DNA of 64,000 nucleotides from Ananas comosus (GCF_001540865.1 NC_033641.1:7824273-7888272); one strand, 5' to 3'. Numbered from the stretch's first letter, positions 1-12,326 are shown. Notes: generated by a model not told the origin, from the letters alone. Translations and numbers: made by a program.

Positions 1-25
1 AATGCGTCTGTTTCTTTGGTGAAAG

Positions 26-3000
26 ATTGTAGCAACTGTGGCATTTGGCATGGGTCTTGATAAGGGTGATGTCGAAGGGGTATGAAAAGAAACCTTATTA
101 ATGCCTAATTCAATCTTAATTTTGGAATTGTCTTCTACCAAGGAGAATTATTCAGTGCGTTCTATGTTTTTCACAATTTCCTTATGTTGCTGTAATCTTG
201 AAAGTGACTTTTGATCTCTTTATTACTTTTTTTTTTTTTTTTCAAAAGGTAATTCACTACAGCTTGCCGGAAAGCTTGGAAGAATATGTTCAGGTGGCCA
301 TTGTATTTTCTTCATTTGATATGAGTTGTGAGACTCCTTGCCTTCTTTCTCTTGCTCAAACATTTAAATGATGGCCTCTTTAGGAAACTGGACGAGCTGG
401 AAGGGATGGCAGACTATCTTATTGCCACCTACTCCTTGATAAAACAACTTATAGTAAGATTCGAAGTCTTTTGTACAGGTAAATAGCTTTTTGGCTAGTC
501 CATTTCATGCCTTTTCTCATGCTATAAGTTTAAGCCACCTTGACAGAGTAATATTTTGCAGTGATGGTGTAGATGAATATGCAATAAGCAAATTTCTCTG
601 CCAAATTTTCTCAAGTGATGTACACTCAACTGGGGGAATTTGCTCATTGGTAAAAGAATCTACAGCTCGGAAGTTTGATATTAAAGAAGAGGTTTCCTTT
701 TCTTACATTTGTAATTTCCTGTACATGTTGATCCTTTGAATGTTATTCTAATCCTTGATTTTCTTGCTCTTCTGATACCTTTCTTGACTCTCTGGGCATC
801 AATTACATCTTTCTCTTTTACTTATACAAACTATAACTCGATGTAACTTAATCATTTGAAATGACAATTGATCCATAGGCTTGGCTCTTACGGATTATAT
901 GTTTAGGGCTCAAGAAAATCCTTGATAAAAAAATGTTGTGTGATAACTTACTAAGATTTTCCATTAGTTTTTTGTCATTCCCAAGTGAGAACATTTTCTT
1001 GGTTTTCTTTGTAACTCTAAGACATTTGGAGGTTAATCCTTCTATACTATGCTTTCTTGAAGGCCCCGACTAGTTTTTTTTTTTTTTTTTTTTTTTTTTG
1101 TATGATAAATTGATAATTTTATAATTTTGGGGTCTTTCTCACCATTTATAGTTGTTTCTTGAAGTCTCTTTACTAAGTTTTGTAGCTTCTGATTCTTGTT
1201 GATTGCAGGTGCTTTCAACAATCCTTACACTGCTGGAAATAGGTGATCAGCAATACCTTTGCTTGCTTCCGCAGCTCAATGTTACATGTACAATGTACTT
1301 TCACAAGGTTTCTAGATAGTTCCTTGTTAATTATCTCTGTAGATTAAACATATACCCAATTATATATTTATAACATGTATTATTTGCTGCTTTCTTCTCT
1401 TTGTTAAATATTGGCTTTCTAGGATGAGTATCTAACCAAGTCAGTTAATCTTGATTCTATGCTCTTGTTAAACATTTTTGGAAGAGACTTTCTTCATTTT
1501 TTAACCTTCTCTTTATTCTCACCTTAAATTTGATGCTCCACAGTTGGGAGAAAGTTGATGATTATTGCTTTTATTACTAGTTGAACTGCTGAGATTTCTA
1601 GTGCAAGGAGAAATTTATGCTTCCTTATGTGCCTTTGTTCTCTTGTAGCCACAATCTTTCTCATTCATGCTTTGAAGTGTCCTCATGGAGATTTTATTTG
1701 ACTATGTCTCTTTTGGACCACAGAAATGGCTTTTTTGTGGTTGAGAAAGTTGTTTGGTGAGTGAGGAAAGAACATAAACACAGCTATCCCTTATCTTGGT
1801 AGGTGTTGTACTTTTAGTATTGCATTCTACGGAAGCATGGTGTGCCGAGTTCTGCCAACACACTCAAAGCTGGGTTTATTGCACATCATTTTGCAAGCAG
1901 AGTGGCAGTCTTGGCCATCACGAGGGTTGATGTTGCAGCATGTAAGAGAGACTTGTCTTGTTATGGCAAATGACCTAGCTGATGCAGTAATTATGTCATG
2001 CTGTGGCTGTGCTCATCCACTTGTCATTCTCAGATGAGATGTCATAAGACTTTCCAGGGTTAGTTACACCTCTCGCTGAGGGGCTGTTTGTTTGCTGCAA
2101 GTTGAGGACATTGCAGTCCACTTCAGTGTGAAGTGTGCACTTCCTTTAAGTTCAAACTAACATGAAACGTACAACGTATGATATGACATGCTGATTTGGC
2201 TATTTTTAACCTTAAATTAAAACACTTTAGCTGTTGCCACTAAATTCTAGTTCAATTTGACCATTACTACTACATTCCTTTGAATCATTCGGCATGAATT
2301 ATATGAGCATAATTGAGACCTTCCCCTTTTAATTTGTTGGTTTCATATTTTGATGTCTCCTGTTACGACATTCCCTCATATGCAACTTGACAATTTAGTG
2401 TAACTTTGTTCCTGCTCTTGATGTGTTATTTTACACTGTTGCAGACATCCCCGACATTGCTTTCTGAGAAGAACCTTGTAGTTGCATCAATTCTAAAAAA
2501 GTATGTGTCCTATATCTTATTCAATTTTCTGCAGTCATTTTCGTGGATATTTAGTATTGCGTTTTACGATCTGCTGATGCTGCATTCTTTCATCGCAGTT
2601 GCAAGATGGGGATGAAAGATGGTAATTATGTGTTTGACATACCAGCAGTAGCAAATAGCCTAAGAACAGACACTTCTGAAGTGCTGAATCAGCTGCATGA
2701 CCTGAAGGTTGGAAGATAGCAAGCTGATTTATTAAGTTGGTTGCTTTTCTGTTGTTGTGTCTGAATGCTGTTGGCCGTGCAAAGTATATTTTAGCATGAA
2801 GATGAATTCTTCATCGAAAGATCTACAAAACATTCAGATTTCAGTTAAATCTTTTATATGACAATACACTCAGGCATTATCTGAGAAAATGGTTGGCTGT
2901 GATGCCTTTCTAAAATCAAGGCACTTGGTTCTTCATACAAAAGCATGATTCCTACTTTAGGTCAGGAAAAATATGTAGATGCCATTCATTTTGGATATTA

Positions 3001-4570
3001 AATTTAAACTGCCTGTATTGTCCTTTGTACTCCCTGTTAATCCGTGACAGTAGTGTTTTTTTTTTCCCTTCGTCTGGCTTTGATTGATTGCTGCAATGGT
3101 GTTTTTCTTTTCAATTTATAAATTCCTTTACAATTTCAGTCTTTAGGGGAAATAACGTATGAGTTGAAAGATCCGGCCTTCTCCTTCATGATTGTGAAGA
3201 AGCCAGATGATCTTTGTGCCCTTTCAGGCAATCTGACAAAGTGGTTATCTGAAGTTGAGAAATCAAAGGTGATCAACTATTCTCATAATTAATCTTCTAA
3301 ATGCTTCTATAGTACATGAGAACTTGCTTGCGGACATATTCATGGACATACTTTTTTCTTTACTCAAGTTTTAGTGTTTAACTACAACCTATTTACGGTG
3401 ATATTTTGTGCTTTAACCTCTTTGCTGGAATTGTTCATTTATTTGTAATTAATGATGGGACTATTTGAGCAATTTATATTCACAACTGTTTTCTACTGAA
3501 GCTCCTAACGAGATATTTGAACAGGTCCAAAAATTAGATGCAATGTTCAGTGTTACCTCCGTTGCTGCAAGCGAGTGTAAAAGAATTCATGGGTGCTCTG
3601 GTTCCCACCACACACCTTGCATCCAGAGAAAGATCATGGACTACTTCTGCCAGACACATAACATCTTAGATGATGATTTTCATACTAATAACTCTGGAAG
3701 CAGGTTATAATCTTTTGTATGTTTTGGGTGTTAAGTCATACTAAACACTTATAATTATGATCTAGAGTAATGCCCTAGCTGGGATGGCTGGAGCTTCTGC
3801 AGGAGCACTGTTTGAGTTATGAGTATAGCTCTTTCTGAAGGAATAACAACTTCTCAAATCACCCCTCTGCTCCTCCCCACATCAGCTGTGCATTGCAGCA
3901 GGAGTAGAAGCTTCAAATAGGAGCATCTGCTTTGGACCTAGAGGCTTATTTGGCTTCCTCCCATAGCAAAAGCTCCTGACATTTTGTTTGCCAACCTTTT
4001 TATTCCTGAATTTTTCTTATTTTTTGCGTTGCACGAGACTTATTCATTGTTCTTAATTCTTTCAGCCCATATTTGCGCGCAGATATTAAGGTAAGCCACA
4101 TTACTAATTCTTCTTGTTAAGTTAAAACTTCTTTAGTGTCACTTCAATTGTTCTCAATTTAATGCAATAGGTGTTTCTACAAAGTAATTCCTTTTCAAAG
4201 TTCACCCCAAGAGCTGTTGCAAGGATCATGCATGGCATCTCTAGCCCGGCTTTTCCCTCTTTGACTTGGTCCAAAAGTCATTTCTGGTACTCTTAAAGTA
4301 TTAACTTTTAGTGCCTGTGCAACTTTGATTTCGTTAATCATGCTATATATTTATCTGTCAACTCTTTTTTTTTTTCTTTCAATTGCTTGATTGCTTAGTC
4401 TTGAAATAAAGTCCACTTGGCAACAGTAAAATTTTCTTTTTTCCCTTTTTGTTGAAGTAACAAACTTAAGATCATTCAACAGGGGACGTTATGTGGAGAT
4501 TGATTTTCCAGTTGTCATGGAAGCTGCGAAGGTTGAGCTTATGAACTTCGTTAAGAAAGGTGGAGAATAA
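26..4570 (+). CDS. RECQL5: RecQ-family ATP-dependent DNA helicase, plant Q-like 5 type (5' part outside the window)
   Basis: RecQ helicases unwind DNA 3' to 5' in the nucleus during repair and recombination. Twelve exons read in one continuous frame of 374 aa plus stop: about 26-79, 249-293, 384-478, 562-691, 1209-1307, 2445-2500, 2599-2707, 3140-3268, 3525-3703, 4066-4090, 4171-4286 and 4483-4570. All introns are GT-AG and all phases agree. Exons 1-3 hold the end of helicase domain 2: ATVAFGMGLDK (motif V), HYSLPESLEEYVQ, and ETGRAGRDG (motif VI with its arginines). After that comes the plant-specific C-terminal part, with LRADIKVFLQSN, FTPRAVARIMHG and FWGRYVEIDF before the end at GGE. The start of the first exon is uncertain: an in-frame TGA at 20-22 and an AG at 24-25 suggest an acceptor just before 26. 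The assignment to RECQL5 rather than another RecQ rests on remembered C-terminal motifs. The RecQ identity is sure; the paralogue is likely. Confidence 0.88.
1308..2444 (+). other. Longest intron of the RecQ gene
   Basis: This 1.1-kb intron is T-rich, with GTTTCT at the donor and TTGCAG at the acceptor. I see no mobile element or RNA gene in it. A 66-codon open stretch at 1837-2037 has no recognisable domain and I treat it as chance. Confidence 0.6.
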
Positions 4571-5369
4571 ATGTAAGTACTAACCATTTTTAGCATAATG
4601 AAAAGCTGAAGTTTTGTCCCACTCTCTAACTCCTATTTATCAATAGTCAATAAGATCCATTATAGGGCCAACATTTTTCAGTTATGGCAAACTTTTCCTT
4701 TGCAGTTTTTACAACAACCATTTCTATTCTGAACTTTGGCATTCTTTTCATCTTGATCATTTGTTTTACATTCACAAAAGAACACTTTGTCGACTGGTAA
4801 CCGTAATTGCTCACTGTATTCAATCCTTTGCCTTTTGCAACAGTAGTTCCTTTGAAGGTCCTTAATTGCTCTTTGTGAGTCAATTCCAGTTTCATCTTCT
4901 TGGTTCTAGCACACCTTTATTTCGATTACTCTGATAAATTATGTTTGCTGCTTGTTGTTTATATTCGAGATGTTACATTTGGGATTTGGCACCATTTTGT
5001 ACTAACCTGTCAGAACTACTGTAGGCAGCATTAGTCAGGTAACACGCTTGTTGTAACAACCGAAGTAAATCCCTCATTTTGATCATTTTGTGATGTATTT
5101 CTGTCAGATCATAACGTTTATGGCAAATACCTATCTCATGATAATTGCCTCATCTTGTCTTGTTTCCATTCTTATTCAAATTATATTCCTATGATTCAAC
5201 CTCAGACTCTTTTGAATATAGCGGATAACAGCGTTGCTCGAAAATTGATGTGTATTCGAATCATACCCATCTATTTTATTCATACTTTTTTGGATAGAAA
5301 AAACTAGTACCCATATGCGGAAATTTGCAGATAACTTGCGGGTATTCGTGGGTACGGGTAGAGATTGTC

Positions 5370-5525
5370 AGGTCTAACCACAGAATGGTTAACTGTAACT
5401 TTTTGAACCACAGAATGACGGAGTGAAAATGAGCTATTTTTAGTGATGGGCAAAGTATAACTTTTTGAATCACGGGGTAGAGTGAAACTGCGCTATACCA
5501 AAGGAGGGCAATTTGAAGTTTACCC
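5370..5525. repeat. Fragment related to repeat family C (MULE-type MITE)
   Basis: Contains repeated AACCACAGAATG-like units and ends in TTTGAAGTTTACCC. This is the same terminus as the complete copies at 32281-32858 and 48018-48547. The left end and a target duplication are not clear, so this is a partial or diverged copy. Confidence 0.5.
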
Positions 5526-5720
5526 AAAATTAATTGAAGGGGATATGTGTTTCTAGAATTGCACCAAAATGTGGGGTGAAATATCAAAGTCATATATTGT
5601 AACTTAAGAATCATATGTGATTAGTTGGAAATTATGCTTTCAACTCTTAAATTCTTGTTAGGGGTTCAAACTTTTTATTTTTATTAAGTTTGCAGTTCAC
5701 TTGCCATAGGTATGACTTAT

Positions 5721-5880
5721 AATTTTTTTTTTTTTTTTTTGAGAGATAGGTAGCACGCTACCCATTTCGTTTATTTCATTTAGAAATAAACTTAGCCAGA
5801 AATGAGAATCAACTAGGATTCGAACTTGGGTCTCGGGTACTAATTATTAAGTCTTTTGCCACTTACTCTCAGGACTAATA
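5721..5880 (-). mobile_element. tRNA-derived SINE, reverse orientation
   Basis: On the minus strand it reads as a tRNA-like head with an A-box-like AGTAAGTGGCAAAAG and a B box GTTCGAATCC. A body containing TTTCTAAATGAAATAAACG follows, then a tail GCGTGCTACCTATCTCTC running into poly(A), seen as poly(T) at about 5728-5741 on the plus strand. The same family recurs at 48689-49490 and as fragments at 36785-36835 and 44655-44745. The head and both pol III boxes are visible, so the class is well supported. Confidence 0.75.
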
Positions 5881-6768
5881 ATTTTTTGTTGATATTCTTT
5901 TGTGATAGGGCATTTTTTCCAATTTCCTTATTAACGATGAAAGCATTCGATTATTATTTGTGCAGATACTAATCACAAATATATATTTATATATATTTTT
6001 TTGCTCGATTATTTAGACAGTAGAAATAACAAATTTTGATGTTATTAAATAATAAGATTGATTCTGCGAATACAAAATAATACACAGCTAAATCATTCAC
6101 TTATTTGGTGCAAACAGTAGTTGGGATCATTATACTTGTTACATCACCTTAAGAGCATCTAATAATTATTTTTGTTTTTTCATAATGATTTAAGCAACTT
6201 TGACAAAAAAAGGTCATATGTAGAGAGGCCCTTCTCATACTGAGACTGTCTAATTAATTATTCATCACATACAGTACTCGAATCTTAAAGTAGTATGAAT
6301 GATAGGTTAAATCGTTGAAGAAAATGTTTTTCATATAATTTCTGTTTCGTCCAATATACTTTATACACATGAAGCAACTTTTCTTTTTAAGACAATGGAT
6401 CAAGAAAGTTAATCCTAATAAAGGTGAAGGCATTCCAAATTGAATGAATTCAGTGAGAAAGAAATAAGAATAGATACTTGTGACTTTTCCTCTTCGTGTT
6501 AATAGATATAGATATTTTGCCTAACGGTGAGAGTGGATGTTGAAAATTAGGAGCTTTCCTGCGTGTTTTTGTAATTTTTTATTTTCTTTCTTATTTTATT
6601 TTATTTTTTCTGTTTGCTCGCAGGGGAGGCAAAGGATAGGATATCCATTTGGGGTTGTCTGCTGGTGGGCGCCGCAGGACACCTAGCAGTGGGTGCCACG
6701 GGGTGCATTCCGTGCACTTACATCGGATGCATCACATATTTATAAATTTTTTATTTTTATTTTTTTTG
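5881..6768. other. Intergenic AT-rich stretch
   Basis: No coding frame or RNA gene is recognised. A short GC-rich patch at about 6625-6730 repeats words such as GTGGGTGCCACGG and GGTGCATTCC. It sits directly outside the left arm of the foldback region and may belong to that element. Confidence 0.5.
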
Positions 6769-7545
6769 GTCAATTTGCATAAAAAATTTATTAGTTTTGA
6801 AATTTTGTAAAAGTAGGTCATCATTTTAAATTTTACAGATTTGATCCGAATTTTTAAATAATTAACTAAAATATTCTTATTTCTTTCTCTCTTTTTTTCC
6901 TCTCGTTCTCTTTTTTTTTATTCTCTCTGAAGAGGGCGGCAGAGGTGGAGGCATCCTGTGTCGTCTCGTCTTTGCCTTGTGCGCCCTCGCCTCTGCCTAT
7001 GCACCCCCCGCCCTCCTCGCCTCCGATCCTACCTAGGCCATGTTGTGCTCTTTTTTCTTTTTCTTTTTTTTTTCTCCGACCCTTCTCCACTGTTTTTGTG
7101 ACTTTCTACAACGGTAACAAGGACGACACCATGTCCTCTTTTTTCGCCTTTGCCCTCCATTTCTACTATAGTAGATTTTTTATCCACCAAACCCACTTTT
7201 GGGAATCCGCCGTCCTCACCATCGCCGTCGACGAAGAGGAAGTATTTCTCGGCGTTGAGAAACTCACTGGCAAGGGAAGGGGCATGCGGCCCATCGTGTC
7301 CACTTGGGGCTGATGACGGGTAAGCTGGAGACGGAGGAGAGCGCGATGACGCTAGAGAAGAGGGCGGCGACGGAAGCGGAAACGGAAGTGGAAGCGGCGT
7401 CCCGGAGGGCGGCGATGAGTGCGGCCTCAACGGAGTTGGAGGCGAGGAGGGTGAGGGGTGCACGGGAGCATCCCTGATCAAGCACTTTTGTTTACTTAAA
7501 ATAAAAAAATAACTAAAGGCCAAAAACTTTTTTGATTAAACAGGG
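6769..7545. repeat. Left arm of a long inverted-repeat (foldback) region
   Basis: Starts with GGTCAATTTGCATAAAAAAT and runs inward through a pyrimidine-rich zone and a GC-rich zone to GGCCAAAAACT near 7530. The reverse complement of the same order of blocks is at 10712-11497, which ends in TTTTTTATGCAAATTGGCC. Shared landmarks are the ACCAAACCCACTTTT block near 7185, matching the GTGGGTTTGATGGGTG region near 10991, and the CAAGCACTTTTGTTT block near 7481. The GC-rich zone is open on both strands but no domain is recognisable. MULE-like is my best class, with no target duplication found. Confidence 0.6.
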
Positions 7546-7591
7546 ATGAACCCTATTTGGATACAACAGGATCAGATCGAGAGTGAAGCGA

Positions 7592-7833
7592 AAAGCCACA
7601 CTTGTGGGGGTTCGCAAAAGCAAAAGAAAAAGAAGCACAAGACACCTATGAAGCTGTGCTTCCTAGAACACATCTCCAGAAAAGAATAGTTTCAATAATG
7701 CATCTGCCTCACACCACACTTGTGGAGGCACACAAAAGCAATTGAAGGAGAACACAAAACACCTATGAAGTTGAGCTTCCTAAAACACTTTTCCAAAAAA
7801 TGAACAGTTTCTATAATACATCTGCCCACGATG
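7592..7833 (-). repeat. Tandem duplication (about 118 bp x 2) in the LINE 3' region
   Basis: Two adjacent units share ACACTTGTGG, AAGACACCTATGAAG/AAAACACCTATGAAG, AGCTTCCTA and AATACATCTGCC/AATGCATCTGCC. The second overlaps the end of the zinc-binding frame, so it duplicates the last coding part and the 3' untranslated part of the LINE. Confidence 0.75.
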
Positions 7834-8261
7834 TCGCTTCGAACTAGCCGATTGTCGAAAATTCGCCTGTTTCTCTCCTTCCAAAGTTCCCAGCATATTG
7901 CTGCAAAAGTGAGATCAAAGTAGGTAATGTTTTCTCCTGGCTCATTCCTCCTCAGGCGACACCAATGTGTTGCAATACCTTTGGATGGTATGGAATTCCA
8001 AACAAGAGTAGATGAGGTTCTGCTATTCAACCAGTTCCAAACCGATCTTGCATAGATACAATGTAGTAGAATGTGTTGTATTGTCTCAGCTTCTTTAAAA
8101 CAGAGCACACAAATCGTCGGTCCTTGCAAGCCCCGTTTAGCTAAATTATCACCCGTCAAAATCTTGTTTTGCGAAGCGAGCCAAAAGAATAATTTAACTC
8201 TTAGAGGTACCTTGAGTTTCCACAAGAAATGGAGGATGGTGTTGTTGATACCATCGTACAT
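7692..8261 (-). pseudogene. LINE ORF2 C-terminal zinc-binding (zf-RVT) segment
   Basis: The 189-codon frame contains LWKLKVPLRVKLFFWLASQN, CVLCFKEAETIQHILLHC and SVWNWL. This is the typical zf-RVT pattern, with a CxxC pair, then H and C, and a tryptophan after the zinc ligands. It is separated from the reverse transcriptase frame by about 570 bp in which the frame is broken, so it cannot be made as part of one ORF2 product. Family membership is clear; function is lost. Confidence 0.85.
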
Positions 8262-8829
8262 AAGAAAGTTGGCGGCACTTTTTACCGAAAACCTACCAGA
8301 GCTATTCCATCTCCAAGTAAGTACATCCTGAGTGCCAGCTGAGAGGACTAATGCTGCTGGACAGCACAGCTAGCTGTTGGAGTTTAGAATGTTCCTCCAG
8401 ACATCTGGGACAATTGAATCCCAGGTTGATCTTCGAAGCGAAGCGTCGAATCCAGGTGAAAACAATGACTTTCTTATTAGTAGAGGCCGCATATAAGATA
8501 GGGAAGCGGTTTCGAAGTGCTACATCCCCGCCCTATCTCACAGTCCAAAAAGGTATGTCTTTGCCATCGCCCAGGGTAAAGTCAACCGAGGTGAGGAACG
8601 GGGCGGTGAGTCTATGTAAGTCTCTCCAGAGAGGGCAACATCCGGAAGGCTGTGAGGTAGCAGCAACTGCCAAACATCTTTTATAATGTTTCTGCTTCAG
8701 CAATTGCACCCAAGGTAAGGTTTGAGCCGTATAAAATTTTCAAAGTCCCTTCATGATTAGAGCTGAGTTTGCAACCTTAAGATTTGTGATCCCGATTCCC
8801 TCTACCCTCTTGGGGCGGCAAACATGCTC

Positions 8830-9980
8830 CTATCTTGCAAGGCAGTGAAACACGTTGATATTGTGTTTTCCTTTCCAAAAGAAACCTCGACGAACCTTGT
8901 CAATCTCTTTTATGACCCAGGCAGGTAGAGCAAAAGCGGAGCAGAAATAAGTCGGTAAAGAAGAAAGAACCGAGTTTAGCAGGATCAGGCGGCCACCTCT
9001 AGAAAGGGTGGAAATTTTCCAACCAGCCAAGCGGTTGTCGATCTTCTCAATAAGCGGCAGATAGTCGACATGACGGAGAGACTTGGGGGAGAGCGAAAGT
9101 CCCAGATATGAAAAGGGGAATTGATGCACGGGACATGTAAAGATATTGGAGAGGGAAAATGCCTGTTCCGAAGAGAGGTTGATCGGATAAAGAGCACTTT
9201 TGCCGAAGTTGATGTTGAGGCCCGAGCTTTCGGAGAAGGCTGCAAGAATGTTTTTGATGACAGTGGCTGATCTGTAGGATCCATCAAAGAAAAGAAGGAC
9301 GTCATCCGCAAATTGCAGAGAGTGAATTTGGACCTCTCCTATGTTGACTGCAGGTATAGACTCCGAACAAATCGCTCTCTCTAATAATCTGAAAAGCATA
9401 TCAACGGAGAGTACAAAAAGAAGCGGGGAAAGATGGTCGCCCTGTCTAAGTCCTCTTTTGCAGTTAAAAGATCTACTTGGGGTTCCATTAAGCAGTACAG
9501 TCGAAGAGGTCGAACTTAGCAAATCTGAAATCCATCTTATCCACTTATCACTAAAGCCCCTCGCGGTGAGAAGCTCAAATAGGAAACTCCAGTTGATATG
9601 ATCGAACGCACGTTCGAAGTCAATCTTGAAAACGGCCACCGAAGTTTTAGAGACATGGAGATGATGGATGAGGATATGAGCATAGTAGAAGTTATCAAGA
9701 ATGTGGCGCCCTTTGATGAAGGCGGTCTGGAACGGATTGATCAGCATGTTCATGAAAGATTGAAGACGACAAGCCAGCACTTTCGAGATGATCTTCGCCA
9801 TGCTGTGGACAAGGCTAATAGGGCGAAGATCTTTAGCCGTCGAGGCAATCAGTTTTTTAGGAATAGGGCAAATCCAACTGCTATTAATTGTAGAAAGATC
9901 AGAAACACCACTGAAACGAGCGAGGTGGAGATGGAGAAAAGTGCGACGATGCTGGAGAAGAGACCGATAGAAGTGGAGGC
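8830..9980 (-). pseudogene. LINE ORF2 reverse transcriptase segment
   Basis: The frame shows the non-LTR reverse transcriptase blocks in order: ICPIPKK, LRPISLVHSMAKIISKVLA, FIKGRHILDN, KIDFERAFDHINW (first catalytic Asp), GLRQGDHLSPLLF, and LQFADDVLLFF with the FADD catalytic box. SYLGLSLSPK and GGRLILLNSVLSSLP follow. No endonuclease domain is present upstream. The first 25 or so codons near 9980 are encoded by the flanking foldback repeat, not the LINE, so the element is 5'-truncated near 9911. Confidence 0.9.
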
Positions 9981-11497
9981 GGCGTCCCAGAGGGCACCGT
10001 AGCATCTCTGGTCAAGAACTTTTGTTTGGTTAAGAGAAAAAAAAATTTAACTAAAGGCCAAAAACTAGAGAATAAAGAAGAATAACTAGAAAAGAAGGAA
10101 GAAAAAGATAAAATTGCATTGTTAAGATGAAGTTATACCGTTTTAGAAGAACGTTGTATTGTTATAGACATAAGTTGTATTCTTTGAGATATAAACTGTA
10201 TCCTTGAAGATGAAAGTTATACTCTTTAAAGAAAGTTCCACTTTTTGGGAGATAGTTATATTGTTTTTCTTCCTCTTCCTTCTCCTTCCCTTTTATTTTT
10301 TCCTATTTTTTCTACGCTAACTTTTTCTTGCCCTCGCCCTCACCCTCTATTTCCACCTCCACCTCTACTGCATCATCTCTGGTCAAGTACTTTTGTTTGG
10401 TTAAAATAAAAAAAAATTAACTAAAGATCAAAAACTATAGTACAAGGAAGAAAAAGTAGAGAAGAAAGAAGAAGGAGATGAAATTGTACTGTCAAGATGA
10501 AGTTGCACTGTTTTAGAAAAATGTTGCATTGTTATAACAGTGCAACCCCAAATATTTGTCAGGCTATTGTTCTTTCGAATCTATGGAGTAAGACATTGAT
10601 TTTTCAATTATGTCTATAACAGTGTAATGTTCTTCTAAAACAGTGCAACTTCATCTTAACAATGCAATTTCATCTTTTTCTTCCTTCTTCTCTACTTCTT
10701 CATTATTCTCTAGTTTTTGGCCTTTAGTTAAATTTTTTTTTTTGTTGTTTTAATCAAACAAAAGTGCTTGACTAGAGATGCTACGGTGCCCTCTGGGACG
10801 CCGCCTCCACTTCCACCGGTCTCTTCTCCAGCATCGTCGCACTTTTCTCCATCTCCACCTCGCTCGTCGCTGGCCCCAGATAGGAGCAGTGGGCCGCGTG
10901 CCTCCTCCCTCGCTGGCGCACTTCTCGGTGCTGAGAAGCGCTTCCTCTTCGTCGTTGGCGATGGTGGTGAGGACGCTGGGTTTTCAGAAGTGGGTTTGAT
11001 GGGTGAAAAATTTGCTGCAATGGAGATGGAAGGCGAAGGCGGAGGAAGAGGACATGGTGCCGTCCTCATTACCGTCGCAGAGGACTCCGGAGGCGGTAGA
11101 GAGTTGGAGAGAAAAAAAATAGAGGGTCACGGCGTGGCCTCGGCGGAGTCGGAGGCGAGGAGGGTGAGGGGTGAGGGGGCGCGAGCAAGGACCTGGAGGG
11201 CGGAGGCGAGGCAGGGCATCCTCGAGGGCGGTAGTGAGGGCGGTAGTGAGCGCAGCGTCAACAGGGTTGTAGGCGAGGAGGGCGGGGTTGTGCGGGCGCT
11301 GGCGAGGGCGCGCAGGGTAGAGGCGAAGGCGGGCCTTTGCCTCTGCCGCCCTCGAGAGAAGAAAAAAGAAGAGAAAGAAATAAATAAGAGTGTTTTTGTC
11401 AGTTTTCTGAAAATCCGGACCGAATATGCAAAAATCCAAAATAATGGTCTATTTTTACAAAATCTCAAAACTAATGGATTTTTTATGCAAATTGGCC
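9912..11497. repeat. Foldback element with GC-rich passenger, arms around a centre near 10570
   Basis: The stretch 9917-10135 is almost the exact reverse complement of 10655-10866. Both contain CGAGGTGGAGATGGAGAAAA, CGGCGTCCCAGAGGGC and GGCCAAAAACTAGAGAATAA in their respective orientations. Inner arms at 10490-10545 and 10612-10690 pair again through GATGAAATTG, GATGAAGTTGCACTGTTTTA and GTTATAACAGTG. A third partial arm lies at 10375-10450. The outer right end matches the left arm at 6769. The passenger at 10770-11380 is GC-rich and open in several frames, but no protein family is recognisable. Confidence 0.65.
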
Positions 11498-11777
11498 TTA
11501 ATTTTTTTAGATTTTTGGGATTTAGGGTTTAGAGTGTAGAATTTAGGGTATTCGGGTTTATGATTTTAGAATTCAGGATTTTAAGATGATGCACTAGAAA
11601 ATTAAAATAAAAAAATAAAATAAATTTCTAAAATCTTAAATTATAAGTTCTAAAAGTTTAAATGCTAAATCAAAAAAATCTAAACCCTAAAAAATTTAAA
11701 TTAAATATTTATAAGTATATGATGCACTAAGGGTACCAAATAATTTTCATTATTCTTTTAATTTTGGGAGAGCAGTG
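11498..11777. other. AT-rich spacer with scattered TTTAGGG-like words
   Basis: GGGATTTAGGGTTTAGAG and ATTTAGGGTATTCGGG near 11517-11555, and the reverse AAACCCTAAA near 11690, are reminiscent of plant telomere repeats. They are few and degenerate. GATGCACTA occurs at both 11587 and 11720. No gene. Confidence 0.4.
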
Positions 11778-12326
11778 TGTCACGGCCTTAGCGTTTCTAT
11801 TCGCAAAGCCTGTGCGGCGCCCACCTTCTTGCTCGAAGATGGGCAAGCCTTCGTCCCTGTTGCTAGCCTGGACCTTCGCGTCCTACGACTAAGTATGCAA
11901 AGGGAATGACAGAGAGAGAGGCAGATGTTCACTCAAAAAAAACTAAGTACTCCACTACTTAGAAAAAGAGAATTACAATCTACAAACACAATATCTTTTG
12001 TGTGTTTTGGCCTTAACCAAACCCTACTACTTATAGGCTCCTAGATACAATGAACCTAGACACACACTAACTCTCTCATTATGAGACACATTAACTCTCC
12101 CTCATAATGAGCCATAAGCCCAAAAGTCACCCCATAACTTATGAGAGTTTCATAACTCTTGAGATTTCATCATTGATGGGAGAGGTTACAAAACCCTTCA
12201 TCTCTCCATAGCGGGTTGGGTTTGGATCTCCTTGACAACCCGATTCAACCCATTTTCAACCTGTTTCGCTAGCAGATTTGGGCCACTGTCAAGGAGAAGT
12301 CAGCGGGAAACATTTTGTCCGTGACA
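11778..12326 (-). mobile_element. Solo LTR (549 bp) with 4-bp target duplication AGTG
   Basis: Begins TGTCACGG and ends CCGTGACA, a perfect 8-bp terminal inverted repeat. It is flanked on both sides by AGTG (11774-11777 and 12327-12330). A TATA-like CTATAAGTAG on the minus strand near 12030 suggests minus orientation. The TGTCA/TGACA ends resemble those of the complete chromovirus at 54682-60749, so a Ty3/gypsy origin is likely. No internal region remains. Confidence 0.6.

Larger units (their letters stand above)
7546..9911 (-). mobile_element. 5'-truncated L1-type LINE remnant inside the foldback region
   Basis: On the minus strand a reverse transcriptase reading frame (about 9980 to 8830) is followed by a zf-RVT zinc-binding domain (8261 to 7692). 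This is the order at the C-terminal end of plant L1 ORF2. The endonuclease part is missing, and at about 9911 the LINE joins abruptly to the GC-rich arm sequence of the foldback element. There is no clear poly(A) tail or target duplication at the low end. The intact-looking frames suggest a moderately young but immobile copy. Confidence 0.8.

Noticed and set aside
5721..5880. A genuine tRNA gene
   Set aside because: A and B box words are present, but the cloverleaf is not and a SINE body plus poly(A) follows.
6866..7523. Pro/Ser-rich 164-codon minus-strand frame
   Set aside because: Same GC-rich arm sequence as 10728-11532; composition artefact.
10728..11532. Open frames up to 254 codons in the foldback passenger
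   Set aside because: Frames are open on both strands at once, are low-complexity, and are part of inverted arms; no protein family is visible.
11510..11700. Interstitial telomere repeat
   Set aside because: Only a few degenerate TTTAGGG words, not a tandem array.
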